Origin: Enoplosus armatus
Taxonomy: Eukaryota > Chordata > Actinopteri > Centrarchiformes > Enoplosidae
DNA length: 64,000 nucleotides
NCBI RefSeq assembly: GCF_043641665.1
Contig: NC_092183.1
Span: 20,231,001 to 20,295,000 of the forward strand
Direction of reading: 5' to 3'
Positions 1 to 12,400 of the stretch are shown here, one piece after another (the first letter of the stretch is position 1; the number at the start of each line of letters is the position of its first letter). The position numbers and the translations under genes were made by a program. A model generated the notes under the pieces. It saw only the letters and a program-made list of their open reading frames with translations. It was not told the DNA's origin and searched no databases.

Positions 1-467
1 GATGGCAGGAGAAGGTGTTCCCTGAGCGTGGCAGGACAAGGCCAGACTCTGCCCTTTGTTCAGGGTTACATCGCCTGGCAGCTCCTTGAAGGCGGGCCTC
101 ATGTTGATGGACAGGCGGATGTCTTGTCTCACAGAGCCTGCTGCATTGGTAGCTACACATGTAAACGCGCCAGCATCCCCTGGCTGTGTGGAGCAAGCAA
201 GCAGAACAGATTCTTACGCCCAGAACCAGACAGAGATGTAGTTCATGATGCGGGGAAGAATATGGTTTGTACTAACCTCAGCCCTCTCGATAATTAGCTC
301 TCCTGATCGCAGGACAGTGAACTTGCCTGGACGGTTGGACACAGTGGCACCGTCCTTCTCCCATGACACTCTGGGCTCTGGTGAACCCTGAGCAGCACAG
401 GGCAGCAGCGCCTGAAAGCCTTGAATGACTGACAGTTCTGTCTGCGCAGGAGGAATCATGGGTGGGA
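1..467 (-). CDS. hmcn2: hmcn2 Ig domain 30 and start of Ig 31 (exons 62-63, exon 63 cut by the window edge)
   Basis: Exons 277-467 and 1-183, joined in phase 0. Ig 30 shows [19 protein letters not shown] and [11 protein letters not shown]. Without any intron, exon 63 continues into the next domain (MRPAFKELP and LALSCHAQG), unlike every other complete domain boundary here. The reading frame is still open at position 1. Confidence 0.92.
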
Positions 468-3400
468 CTGAAATGAAACATTATTTTTTTTTATCAATAT
501 AACTATTTCATGTAAGCCTGCTATATTCAGTCTTTCCATAATATGAAATGGCACTCTTAACTCACCTTGAATAAACAGCCTCATGTCGTGGCTGACTCTG
601 CCGGCGAGGTTTTTGGCAGTACATGTGTACAGGCCTGCGTCACTGCGCTGGGTAGAAGTAATTGCCAAGGTTCCATTGGCAAAGATGCGTATATGAGTGC
701 CGTCGACCACAGGCCTCCTCTCCTTATGCCAAGTAACTTCAGGTTGGGGCTGCCCGTCAGCCACACACTCCAGAGTGGCTGGCTGGCCTAGCACTACAGT
801 GTACTCCACACGAGGAACACTCAGCACGGGTGGAACTGGAGTAACAAGTACAAATTATCATTTATAAATGTCCAAAATAGTTTTTTTTTTAGGAATTAGT
901 AGTAACCGGTTGCATACTGTGACACACAGTTTGACTCCGAGGAATAAACACAGAGAAAAAAACATTTTCTTCCCCTCTGCGAGATCAAAAGTCCACGTTA
1001 CCTTGAAGGACCAGTTTGGTCCTGCCCACAGCTACGCCAGCTTCATTCTTTGCCAGGCACTGGTAGGTCCCCGCATCGCCAAGCGTGACACGAGAAAACT
1101 TCAGAGCTCCATTTGAGAGCACGTCAAGCCTGTGACCTGTAATCAGACAATTAAGTCACATCACATGAGCGTGAAAATCAGACCATGTCCCATGATTTCC
1201 AGTCAGACCTACGGGGTCTGACAGAGCCGACCGAATGGCAAAACTGCTGTCTGTAAAACATGTTGAATGTATTAAGGATTTTCTAACAGAACAAAGTCAT
1301 GGGCCTCATTAACTCTAGTGAATGTTAATATTGAATGTGACAGATAGCAAATGTCCATGTAAGCACCACTGGCAGCATCTACTGTACAGTACCATGTGTT
1401 CACCATCATACCATTACCTGCTGCTATGGGAACTCCCTCTCTTTGCCACCTGATGGACGGTCTGGGGAAGCCTTGAGCCTCACAGGGCAGAATGGTCCCA
1501 TGATGCAACACCACCTGCACTTCCTCTGCCATAGGCCTGATCTCTGGGGGCTCTAAGTACATGGGAGAACAAATTTGTTTATGTGTTTACATGTTTTAGC
1601 ATGCGCGTTCCAACGGGTAGTATTTTCACAGCAGCCCACCTTGCACAGTGAGAGAGATGTGTTTGTGAGCCACTCCAGCTGGGTTGCGGGCTGAGCATGT
1701 GTACCTGCCAGCATGGCTTGGCACGGCAGCAGTTATCTCCAGCACTCCTGCATTTAAAAGAGTACAAAGACATAAAGTTTAATGAGCAAAAATACATTCC
1801 CTTTCCTGTGGCATTATATCCAGTAGACCATGATGTATAATAATATAAAGTGCAGTAAAACTACTACAGTTCCTGTAGACATATTGTCTTACCAGTGGGA
1901 AGGACACGATAACTTCCTCCTCTGGCGCCAAGTTTGGCTCCACCCTTGGTCCAGGTGACAGTGGGCTGAGGGCGTCCTTGTACGTGACAGGGCAACACCA
2001 CAGGAGACATTTTCACAGCAGTGACGGTCGTGACATCGTCTTCAATAGATGGTGGAACTGAAAGTGCAAACAGCAAATTCATCAATTCAACCATCTCAAG
2101 TGACTCTCTACTGTCTGCTTATTGTACAAAACTCAAAAACAATACCCTGCAGGATGACCTCAATGACCCTGCGCTCCTCCCCAACATCATTGACAGAAGT
2201 GCACTCAAAGTAACCTTCATCCTCATTGGATGGTGACAAAAGAACCAGGGACCCAGAGGACATCAACCTGGACAAAACAGCACACTTTGGGTCAGCTTTT
2301 AAGTTTTTATGGCTATGTGATTTGTTATGTATGCATAGTGGAGTCCAGCCATAGCTTACCTGTATGCACCAGGCTGCTGACTGATGTCAAGTGGAGTGCC
2401 ATTCCTCTTCCAGGATACTTTGGGTGGGGGTATACCTGTAGTCTCACAGCTCAGCACAGCTCTAATCCCTGTGGTTACTGTCACGTTAAATGGACCCGGA
2501 CTGATTGAAGGACCCACTGACAGACAGAGACAGAACAGATGTCCCAAAAAGTATTTAAACGTCACAATTGCACTTTAACTAACCAGAGCCGACACAGGGA
2601 CCTATGTGTGATCAAAACTGCCATCACTCAGCCCACGATTCATAAAGTAACTCTTTTTATTTCTTTGCTATATTTACCAAACACTCGTAGATCCAGTCCC
2701 CGGTGGTCTGAGCCAGCCTGGTTAGACACTGTGCAGTAGTAGCGACCAGCATCACTCCGTTGAACCCCATGTACACGCAAGGAGCCCTCTGATAATAGTG
2801 TGTACCTGAAACAAATACATAATTAAATGATGAATGAATGGATAGACACACCACAGCGTGTAGCGTGTAGTCTGTATTTTCGCTATCACGTGGGAAAAGT
2901 CAAATATAACAAGGACAGATTGTGCAAAACAAAAAGTTTGGACCAACTTTTTGTTCTCTTGAGTTACGGGGAAGCCATCTTTCCTCCACATGACTGTAGT
3001 TGAAGAGTCACCTTCAACTTCACATGGTAAAACTGCATCCTGGCCAACATGCGCGGTCACCACTGAACTGCTCTCCTTTATTACTGGTGGTACTAGAGAA
3101 ATAAAAAGTGACATATCCATGTATTATGTAGAACTATTTCAAAAGTGTATTTAAATCAGCTCATTATCGACAGGCCTGCTTACAGAGAATCTCCACGGTG
3201 AAAAACAGATTGGTGCTTCCAGCCATGTTGGTGACCAAACAGCTGTATTGGCCACTGTCCTCAGGCCTGACTTCCTGTATCTCCAGGTACTGACCCCCTG
3301 CCAGCCGCTGGATACGACCACCCAGCTGAGGGGAGGAAAAAGGGACAGCGTGTGAGTCAGAGGAGATGGCTTTTAGTTCAATAACTGTTTTGTTTTTTGC

Positions 3401-6400
3401 TTTTTTTTTTTTTCAAACTATGTACCTGCAGTTTGGCCTCATCCTTGTACCACTCTATATCGGGAGCAGGGTCACCGTCAGCCAGGCACTCCAAGGTCAG
3501 ATGTCCATTAACTGGCACTGTCAGTGTCCTCACATCACCAGAGCCGAGGAGGGTTGGCGGGACTGAAACACAACCACTAATTATTTGGAGATTAAGTGAT
3601 GGGCCTCACTGAGGTTAAATAGTGTGACAAAAACTTCCTATGTGCCTAAAGTGCTGCATTTAAACAAAGAAGAGCTAAGTAAAGACACGTGGCCATGTGG
3701 AACAGATAAACTCAGAAGGTAGATCAGCGGCCAGACAAAAAAAACAACGTTTTAAAGAAGGATGTGCTTTAAGAATGTGTGTTTCACCACACATAATTCA
3801 CACAGTTTCATAAGTCAGGAGGATAACATCATGAATTTGGCAATTTTACTTAAGCATTAATCTCAGCAGTTTAAGGTCTCAATAGAGTTGTGTATTATCA
3901 TATTTATAGTGGCATTTTATTCTAGCATGAACAAATAAATAGAAGAAATGGTGAAGAGGGATAAGATGCTGCACATTGTATGATAAATCAAAGCTGTCTG
4001 TGTCATCAATAAAAACACATATGTGAATGTGCCCTTATACTGGATATACATCATATTGCGTGCATACACAATATAAACGCTCTGCATGACCGCAGCTGGA
4101 AAATGCGAAAGCCAGACCGAGTCTGTTTTTACTTTTGTGCAAACACTGATTTTTACTCCTGAATGTACCCAGAGCTTTGTTCACCAAGTCCCAAGTGCAA
4201 GTAAGAGAGGAAGTTGAGAGAGAGCGGGGACACGATATATTTCTGCCAAGTTGAACAATAGGCAAGGACAGCGTGTGTCACCTTGGACTCGGACCCAGTG
4301 GTTCTTTCCATCCTCTCCAGCTAGGCTGCTGGCCAAGCAGGTGTAGAGGCCTGCATCCTCGACCTTTAAAGAGACGACATTAATCAGCTTGAGTGCTTCT
4401 TGCATGACAATGCTGTATTCGCCTGGAGTGATGCCTTTAACTTTTTTATATGATATACGTTTAGCTTCATGTGATGTACTTTAGTTTTTTTTTTTTTATG
4501 AAAAGACTGGACATGTTAGCGCTGCAACAGACCTATTAAGTGTTTTTTTTTTCTAATGAGATGGACTTCTTTTCCACAAATCTCAGCAAACTGCATTCTC
4601 CTTGGATGTTTGGACAATTACACTATTATAGGCTTATTCTAAATAGCACATGCTAACAGCTACCGCACACTTGTTTTTATGATAAAATCTTGACCACTGC
4701 AGCTTTAACTTTGCAGTATTATCTGATACAGTCCGTTTGTAATGTACCTGAACTTTGCTAATCCTGACAAAGTGTCCATCCTGCTGAACAATGTCAGTTC
4801 CTTCCAAGGAGCGACCATCCTTGAGCCAGCTGAGGGTGGGAGGTGGGACTCCCACAGCTGAGCACTCCAGCTCCAGCGGACTGTTTACTGCTATGGTCAA
4901 CTCTTCTGGAGAGCTGGAGCTGGACATCTTTGGAGGCTCTGGATAGGAAAGAAGAGTGTTTTGGCTCAGCTGTTCAAGAAGTTTACATTGTAACTTTAAC
5001 TTTGAAATAAATCACATAAACCGATTGTTTTGGGATTACCGAGCACAGTGAGGTTGAAGCTCTTCGTGCTGCTCCCAGCCTGGTTACTGGCCACACAGCT
5101 GTAGAGGCCTGCGTCAGAAGGCGCCACATCAGGCAGCTGCAGCCGTGTCTCCTGTCCATCCAGCAGCAGGTTGCGGTGAAGGGACAGCGGCTGGCCGTCC
5201 TTCATCCAAGTCAGTGTCGGAGGGGGAACGCCGCGCGCTTCACAGGTTAGCGTCACCAAGGATCCCCTGACTACCGTGACTGGCTCCACTGGTTCAACGT
5301 GATCCACACCGGGGGGCACTGCGGACCATACACACACACATACACCTGTATGAAACCCTGCTACATATCGGTTCAAGGGGAAAATCAGTAGGTGGTGCGT
5401 TATGACTGTACCTTGGACCTGGACATCATAGCTGAGCTCGGCAAGACCGGCTCGGCTGCGTGCCACGCATGTGTAGACTCCAGAGTCAGACAGCTGCACA
5501 GGAGAAATCCTGTTTTCATAAAGAAAGGGAACACTTAGCACTACCTCGCTTCACCACGATCACGTTTGCATTCAGCTTTCTCTATCTAAACTGACCTCAG
5601 CACAGAGTCACCAGATATGAGGCGTGTACGAGGAGAGAGAAGCAGAGGATGTCCGTTCTTCAGCCAGCTGATCTGAGGTGGAGGGTTTCCTGCTGCCTGA
5701 CACTCCAGAGTCACAACACTGTCCTGTGTGACCTGCACCTCTCTGGGGACGGTGGTCTCACCAGAGATAGATGGTGGGACTGTGACAAGTCAAGTCAAAT
5801 GAAAATAAATCACTCAGAAACTTTAGCACTGACACAGGTACACAAAGGAAATGTTCAAACTGACCTAGAACAAAGAGGGTGTAGATTTTGCTCTCCTGTC
5901 CAGCTGGGCTGAAGGCCAAACAAGTGTATGTCCCAGAATCCTCAGGACTCAGTCTCAGTAATGTTAGCGTGCTGCCATCAGGGGTCACGCTGCCGGGTTA
6001 TAAATACACATTTAACAAATTAACAAATATATTCTCAATTTTTCCTCTTTAACCAGCATTCATTATTTGTCCATCCCACCTCTGAACCTCAGTATTACTT
6101 TCCCATCATCTTTATCATCATCGTCCCACGATTTTCTCACAGTCAAGCACACACACACACACACACACACACAGGCATTTGCTTTCTGGCTTATGCAGTT
6201 GCAATGACCACATAAGCTGCTGAACAGCTGTAAAACAGCTGTTCTTACTGTTCCCCATGATGAAATTAGGCAAGGGACTATAAACGACTCCATTTGTCTG
6301 TCCACACCTCCCCCTGTCGTTGACGATGATGGATGATTAATATTCTATTTTCCAAACCTTTAGGGAGTGGCGTTCATTGATTCTTGTGCTGCTTGTAAAA

Positions 6401-9400
6401 CTAATTGAGCAGCTTTACATGTGTTAGGTAAAAGGTATCATTATTAGTACTATGAGATATTATTCAGTGTGCATTCACAGCAGTAAATAGGGAATGTCAG
6501 TGACTTACGCGATGTGACGGGTGTCTGATCCGTCTAAAGTCACTCCGTCTTTCAGCCAGCTGAGGCGTGGTGTGGGGATTCCAGTTGCTCTGCACTCCAG
6601 GGTCAGCTCTTCTCCCATGGGTGCACTCACATCAGATGGGTGTTCAGAGTCCAGGATGGTAGGCGATACTGAGTAGAACAAAGATTACTGCTAAATGCCA
6701 CTGAAAATCATTATTTCATAGTATAAGTATAATTTCTAGGGATGAGTCTCATTTGGCTCAGATTTCCAGTTTCTCTTTACCCTGCACTGTGAGCGTGTAG
6801 TCTTTCTGTGTTTGTCCCTCGCTGTTCTTGGACACACAGGTGTACGTCCCAGCATGAGACAGAGTGAGAGGCCCCAGCTCCAGCCTGTTCCCTCGAACGG
6901 ACCACTGCCACTGCAGACTGCTCTCTGGACAGCAAACACATTCACTTACAATAGCTTTCACACATGACAGATACATACTATTCCAGTTACCCTATCACTG
7001 CCTCCCTCTTACCAATAGGAGTTCCATCCTTGAGCCAGGTGATGCTAGGCACAGGGACCCCTGAGGCCTCGCACAGCAGGGCCACATGAGAGCCGAGGGT
7101 GTAGTTTAGGGACTCCCAAAGAGGCCCGTCCAGGACAGGTGGAACTGTGGAAATGTATTTGTAGAATAAAACCACTCCATTTTGTTTTAAAGTGTTACTT
7201 TGAGAACATAGCACAGGTTTTCTCACCATGAACTGTCAGTCTGAATGTCCTGTCCACCTGTCCAGCCACATTAGATACTTTACAGGTGTAGATGCCACCA
7301 TCTGCCATCTAGGAACCAAAAAAAGAGGTCACTGTGGTGAGGAAGGGTGTATTTTGAGCAAAGGCTGTAGGCAAAGAAGGGACTTGGCTCCTCCCTGCTA
7401 TGCTTGCTGGCGCTCGTGTTCTGAATCAGGTAAATTAACTTCAGTTCAAATACAGCCGGTCAAAGAAAGGGCGAGTGCTGCATCTTGTCACATATGCAGC
7501 CATTTTCCAGTCTCTGTATTTTTTGAAATGAATGTGTGAAAATGAAATATGTATGCTGCTAGACATTTAATATATTAGAGTGTAAAGCCACTTTGAGTCC
7601 TTAAAATACTTGTTGTTGATGAGTTCTTGAGAACTTGATGAGTTGTTCGCAGCCTCAAACATGTCCTGACCTGAACTCCTACGACCTCCAGCTTGTGACG
7701 ATCTATCTTCAGGCTGTTCCCTGCAGCCAGCTGCAGCCCATTCTTGTACCATGTGACCTCAGGCTCAGGAACACCATGGGCTTCGCATCTCAAGGTGACC
7801 GAGGAGCCAACTTGCGGGGTGACCAAGTCTGACTCAGCATCTAGACGAGGCTTCAGGGTGGGCAGGACTGATGGTTTGCACACACACACAGAGAGGGCAT
7901 GATCTCAGTTTGATTCATTCAGATCTGGCATGATTCACTCCTGAACTATCTTGAGTCACAGCTGGCCTGGGGTAAACAGATTATTTTTTTGCCGAGACAA
8001 TGTTTAGAGATTTGATCATCTGTATATGTAGCTGAGTTGTGCAGATGGGTCACCATGTGTTTGCTCACCATAAACACTGAGGAGAATACTCTTCTGGTCC
8101 TGGCCTGCTGAGTTGGTGGCAGTGCATACATATTGCCCTGCATCTTCCAGTCTCGCCCGGGGCAACTGCAACATCTGGCCACCTATGATATATATATATA
8201 TATATAAAATTATATGAAATGTAATATCTGTGCCATTATTAGATTCAAACAAAGGAAATGCTGCTGACATAAGAATCATTTAGGTATTTTGGGGTGGCCG
8301 AGCTCTGACCTGGCAGAATGTGGACGCCGGTGCTGAAGTGGAGGACCTGCCCGTCTCTGGTCCAGGTGATCTCAGGAGGAGGGTATGCTTGGACGTCACA
8401 CAGCAGTGACACCATGTGGCCCTCGATCACGCTAACCTCCTCCTCCTTGTGGCCAGTTATTCTAGGAGGCACTGTAAGAGAAAACAACAGTTGTGTTGTA
8501 CAGGGGGTGAGTCAGCACATCTGTCATCATATAAGAACATCTAATAACATCCATTATAAAATACCTCAAAGACATGTATGACTACATGAGAAATATACAG
8601 AGGTAGTGGTAAAGCCCTTTTTAAAGTTATGGACTTCTTACCTTGCACTGTCAGACTGAAGAGCCTCTCAACTGTGCCAACCTTGTTCTCAGCTACACAC
8701 AAATACCCAGCCATGTCTGAAACCTGGACACTGAGGAGCTGAAAGATGGGATTGAAGTGTTACTCCTAAATAAAAACATGTCACAGTTGGATCTGTTTGA
8801 TCTAAAGGTCAACAATGACTGACCTGGAGTTGAGTCCCATCCTCACTGATGTGGTGCTGTGAGTCTTTGTGCACCGGCTGCCCATCTCTCAGCCAGGAGA
8901 TGACTGGAGCAGGGTGCCCGGTCGCATCACAGTGGAGGACCACAGTGCTGTTGACCACTGCTCCCATTTCCTCCATAAACTCCTCTGATGCTCCCATGAT
9001 CACAGGAGGGACTGAAACGCAACAGACATCCACGTCAGAAATGTATTTCCAAATACGTTTTCTACACATTAGAATAACAACAAAATTACGTAATAGTACT
9101 TGCTTACCTAGGATCTCCAGTTCAAAGTGCATGTGGTCCTCTCCAGCCTCATTAACAGCCTGACATGTATACTTTCCAGCATCTTCTTTCTGCACTCGGG
9201 CGATTTGGAGCACCTGTCCACCTGAAAGGACAAACCCATTCATACAACAGCAGCTTCATCCATTAATCTACATGACTACCACACCACTGGCTTATCTGAG
9301 ATCACACAGGAAGGAGTTTCCTCTGACCTGGAAGTAGCACCACTCCATTGGCAGAGGTGAGTTTTCGCCCATCCTTGTACCAGCTGAGCTTGGGTGGGGG

Positions 9401-12400
9401 GATGGCATTACTCTCACAGGATAGGCTGATTGGATGGCCCAGGACCACCTCCTGCTTCTCCACCATATCATCTTTATCATCATCCGCGTGTCCCTGACCC
9501 CAGGCTGCCTCTCTGTTAGTCACCCGGTGAAAGACCGGAGGAACTAGCAAGACAAGAGCATGTTTCTGTCAGGTCACTTCCTATTCATTCAAGAAGATCT
9601 TTTTTTACTCTTTAATGATATCAAATCCAAAAAATAAATCTTGACCAAATGGTATGTTAAAAGAACTTGGCATTTCAATTTGAAGTGAACACAAGATATC
9701 CAATCATGATACTGAGGAGAAATACACAGATTTAACCCAACACACCCTGAATGGTGACACGAAAGTCTCTCTTGTCCTCTCCTGCAGAGTTGGTCACCAC
9801 ACAGGTGTACAGCCCCTCATGGGACAGCATGGCATTCTCTATGAGGAGGAGGTGGCCACTCTCCTGAATGCCGGCATGGAGGTTTCCAGTCAGCAACTAA
9901 AGACACAGGAAAATACACCAGATGATGTAGTTTAGGTGAAATATTGCTCCTTGCAATCTGTGGAGACTCTATTTCACTATTTCATTAAAAGAGAACTCCA
10001 CTGATTTTACACATCTAAGTTTGTTTACAGGTCTTGGTGAATATAACTGCTTGTGTGATAAATCAAGTGTGTCAAAACATACGCTTCTAGCATAACACAC
10101 CCGAATCTCTGACTGAACTGTTGGCGGTATAGTTGCATTGTGGGTAATGTAGGAGCCAGGTTTTTTTTTTGACAAGCAAGAAGAATGCAGGGAATGAAAA
10201 AGACGCATCAATTTTTGTCCAAAACAAAACAATACCTCCATCCCTATTTTGAAAAAATAATGTTATATGAAGTCCACCTAATCCTCATACATTTTCTGCT
10301 GCTCCCTATTGGAGGCCTTACAGAACATGCACACAAGCACACACGCAAGAAATTAAGCTGCACATGAAAATACTGGAGGCCAAGGGAAAAACACAGCAGT
10401 ATTGTCATGTAAGTCATGATATTTAATCACTGGATTCTTTTTCTGTGTGTCTTTGCTATAATTAACTGGCTTACTCATCGCACAAAATCTGGAGAGTGGA
10501 GGTGGCTTGTGCAAGAGGACGTCAATTCTGTTGAGGTTGTTGCAGTTCGTACTGGTTGCCAGTAGAGGCTGAACTTGTTCCATTAAAATGTTTGTGGTAG
10601 TACATAGCTTGTAAGGACGACACACCAACCTGTCCATCTTTGAACCAATGAACCTTGGGCTCAGGGAAACCTTTGGTCAGGCAGGAGAGAGTTAAACTCC
10701 CATTGATCCGTACTTTCTCTTCCTGACCACCAAACGTTAAGGATGTTGAGTCACCCTCTATCTGTGGTGGAACTGCAGAGAGGGAAAAAAAAACAGATGT
10801 ATCATTAAGAGTTCTGTCTCTGGCACTTTCATTTGCAAGTGGTGTAGATGTCTCTTACCCAGAACACTCAGAGAATACTGTTTAATGGCGGTGCCAGCTG
10901 GATTTGTGGCCCTGCAGGTGTAGAGGCCAGTGCTTTCTCCCTGTGCTGAGCCCAGTCGCAGCGCCTGTCCACCACGGGTGTAAGTCAACTGGGGACTGGA
11001 CACGATGGGCTGGTTGTCCTTTAACCAGGTGATACTGGGTGTGGGTGAGCCCTCAACATCACAGGGGAGGACTGTGGGGAAACCGAGCACCACAGACACG
11101 TCTGAGGTCTCACTGGGGCCCTTGATGGTGGGGGGAGCTGGAGCGAAAGACAGACAATACACTAACGTTTAACAGCCAGTAAGACTTTTACTGGCCCGTA
11201 GCACAGAGTGAATAGATCCTCAGGGGATTGACCCCTTTTGTGCAGGAGACCCTCTAAAACTGAAATGCAGTACTTTGGGCAATTACAGCACATGCTCTTT
11301 AGGTGACACAGAAATCCCAACAGCACTTTTGTATAATTACTTTTAATGGATTTTTTCTTTTCTTTCCCTTAATTTTTTTGTGCTGAAAGAAAATAGATGA
11401 TAGTATGAGCTGACTTCAGGCCAGTGTGGTTGTGAGAGAGTAGAGACCTTGCACTGTAAGACTGAACTGGCGCATCTGAGTTCCTGCGTTGTTACTGGCC
11501 AGACACTGGTAAATCCCCTGGTCCCTCAGTCTTACTGACTTCACCTTCAGCACCTGGCCATCTTCCAGAAACTCCACATGGGGGTCTCCGTCACGGGACA
11601 GAACCCTGGAGAGAGGAAGGAATGGTGAGTCAAATCAATACTACAGTATGGGCGCTGCATCCTGTGTGTGGTGCTGAATGTCACATCAGTAAACTGTTTG
11701 AGTGAGGCTTACTCTCCATCGCGACTCCATTCTACTCTGGGCGCTGGCCGTCCGCTAACTCGACACTGAAAGTCCACCTCCTGGCCCAGTACCACAGTTA
11801 ACTCCTGCAGTCGGGATGTTCCTGAGATCACTGGCGGAGCTGTAACCGTGTACACGCACACACCAGAAATACACTGGTTACATCACACAGTTTTGAGTAT
11901 TTATGAGATGAAATTAAATGTTAAGTGAGTGAGAATCAAAGTTTAATTAAACAGTTTAAGTTCTTTGGGTGATTTGGACGGCTATTCAAGGAAGTTTTAA
12001 GTCCGCTCTATTCTTCTATATACTAAATGCCAGTGTGACAGCTGGTTTAGGAGCTCACCTTGCACTACAATGTGATATTCTCTCTGGGCCTCTCCAGCTG
12101 AGTTTTGAGCTGTGCAGGCAAATCTTCCTGCATGTTCTGGCTGAACTCTGTAGATTCTCAGCAGCCTGTTCCCATTCTGCAGGTACACCCCAGGACTGTC
12201 CACCTGGACGTACAGAAATCAGTTTAGTGCATCATGAGTGTTTAATTGTAATCAGAACAAAGACCACTTGGTGGCATCGTACAGCTAGACATCAACAAGA
12301 TATATTAACATGCAGTTTTACATTTACTGTAAATGGGAATTCAAGGTGAAAAAACTCACAAGATGCCCATCTTTAGTCCAGGTGATTGTTGGGGAGGGGA

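Noticed and set aside
4364..4422. Extension of hmcn2 exon 50 to 4422
   Set aside because: It is open in the correct frame but out of phase with exon 49 (phase 0), and it would duplicate the linker before EDAGLYTC. The internal acceptor at 4363 fits both phase and domain length.
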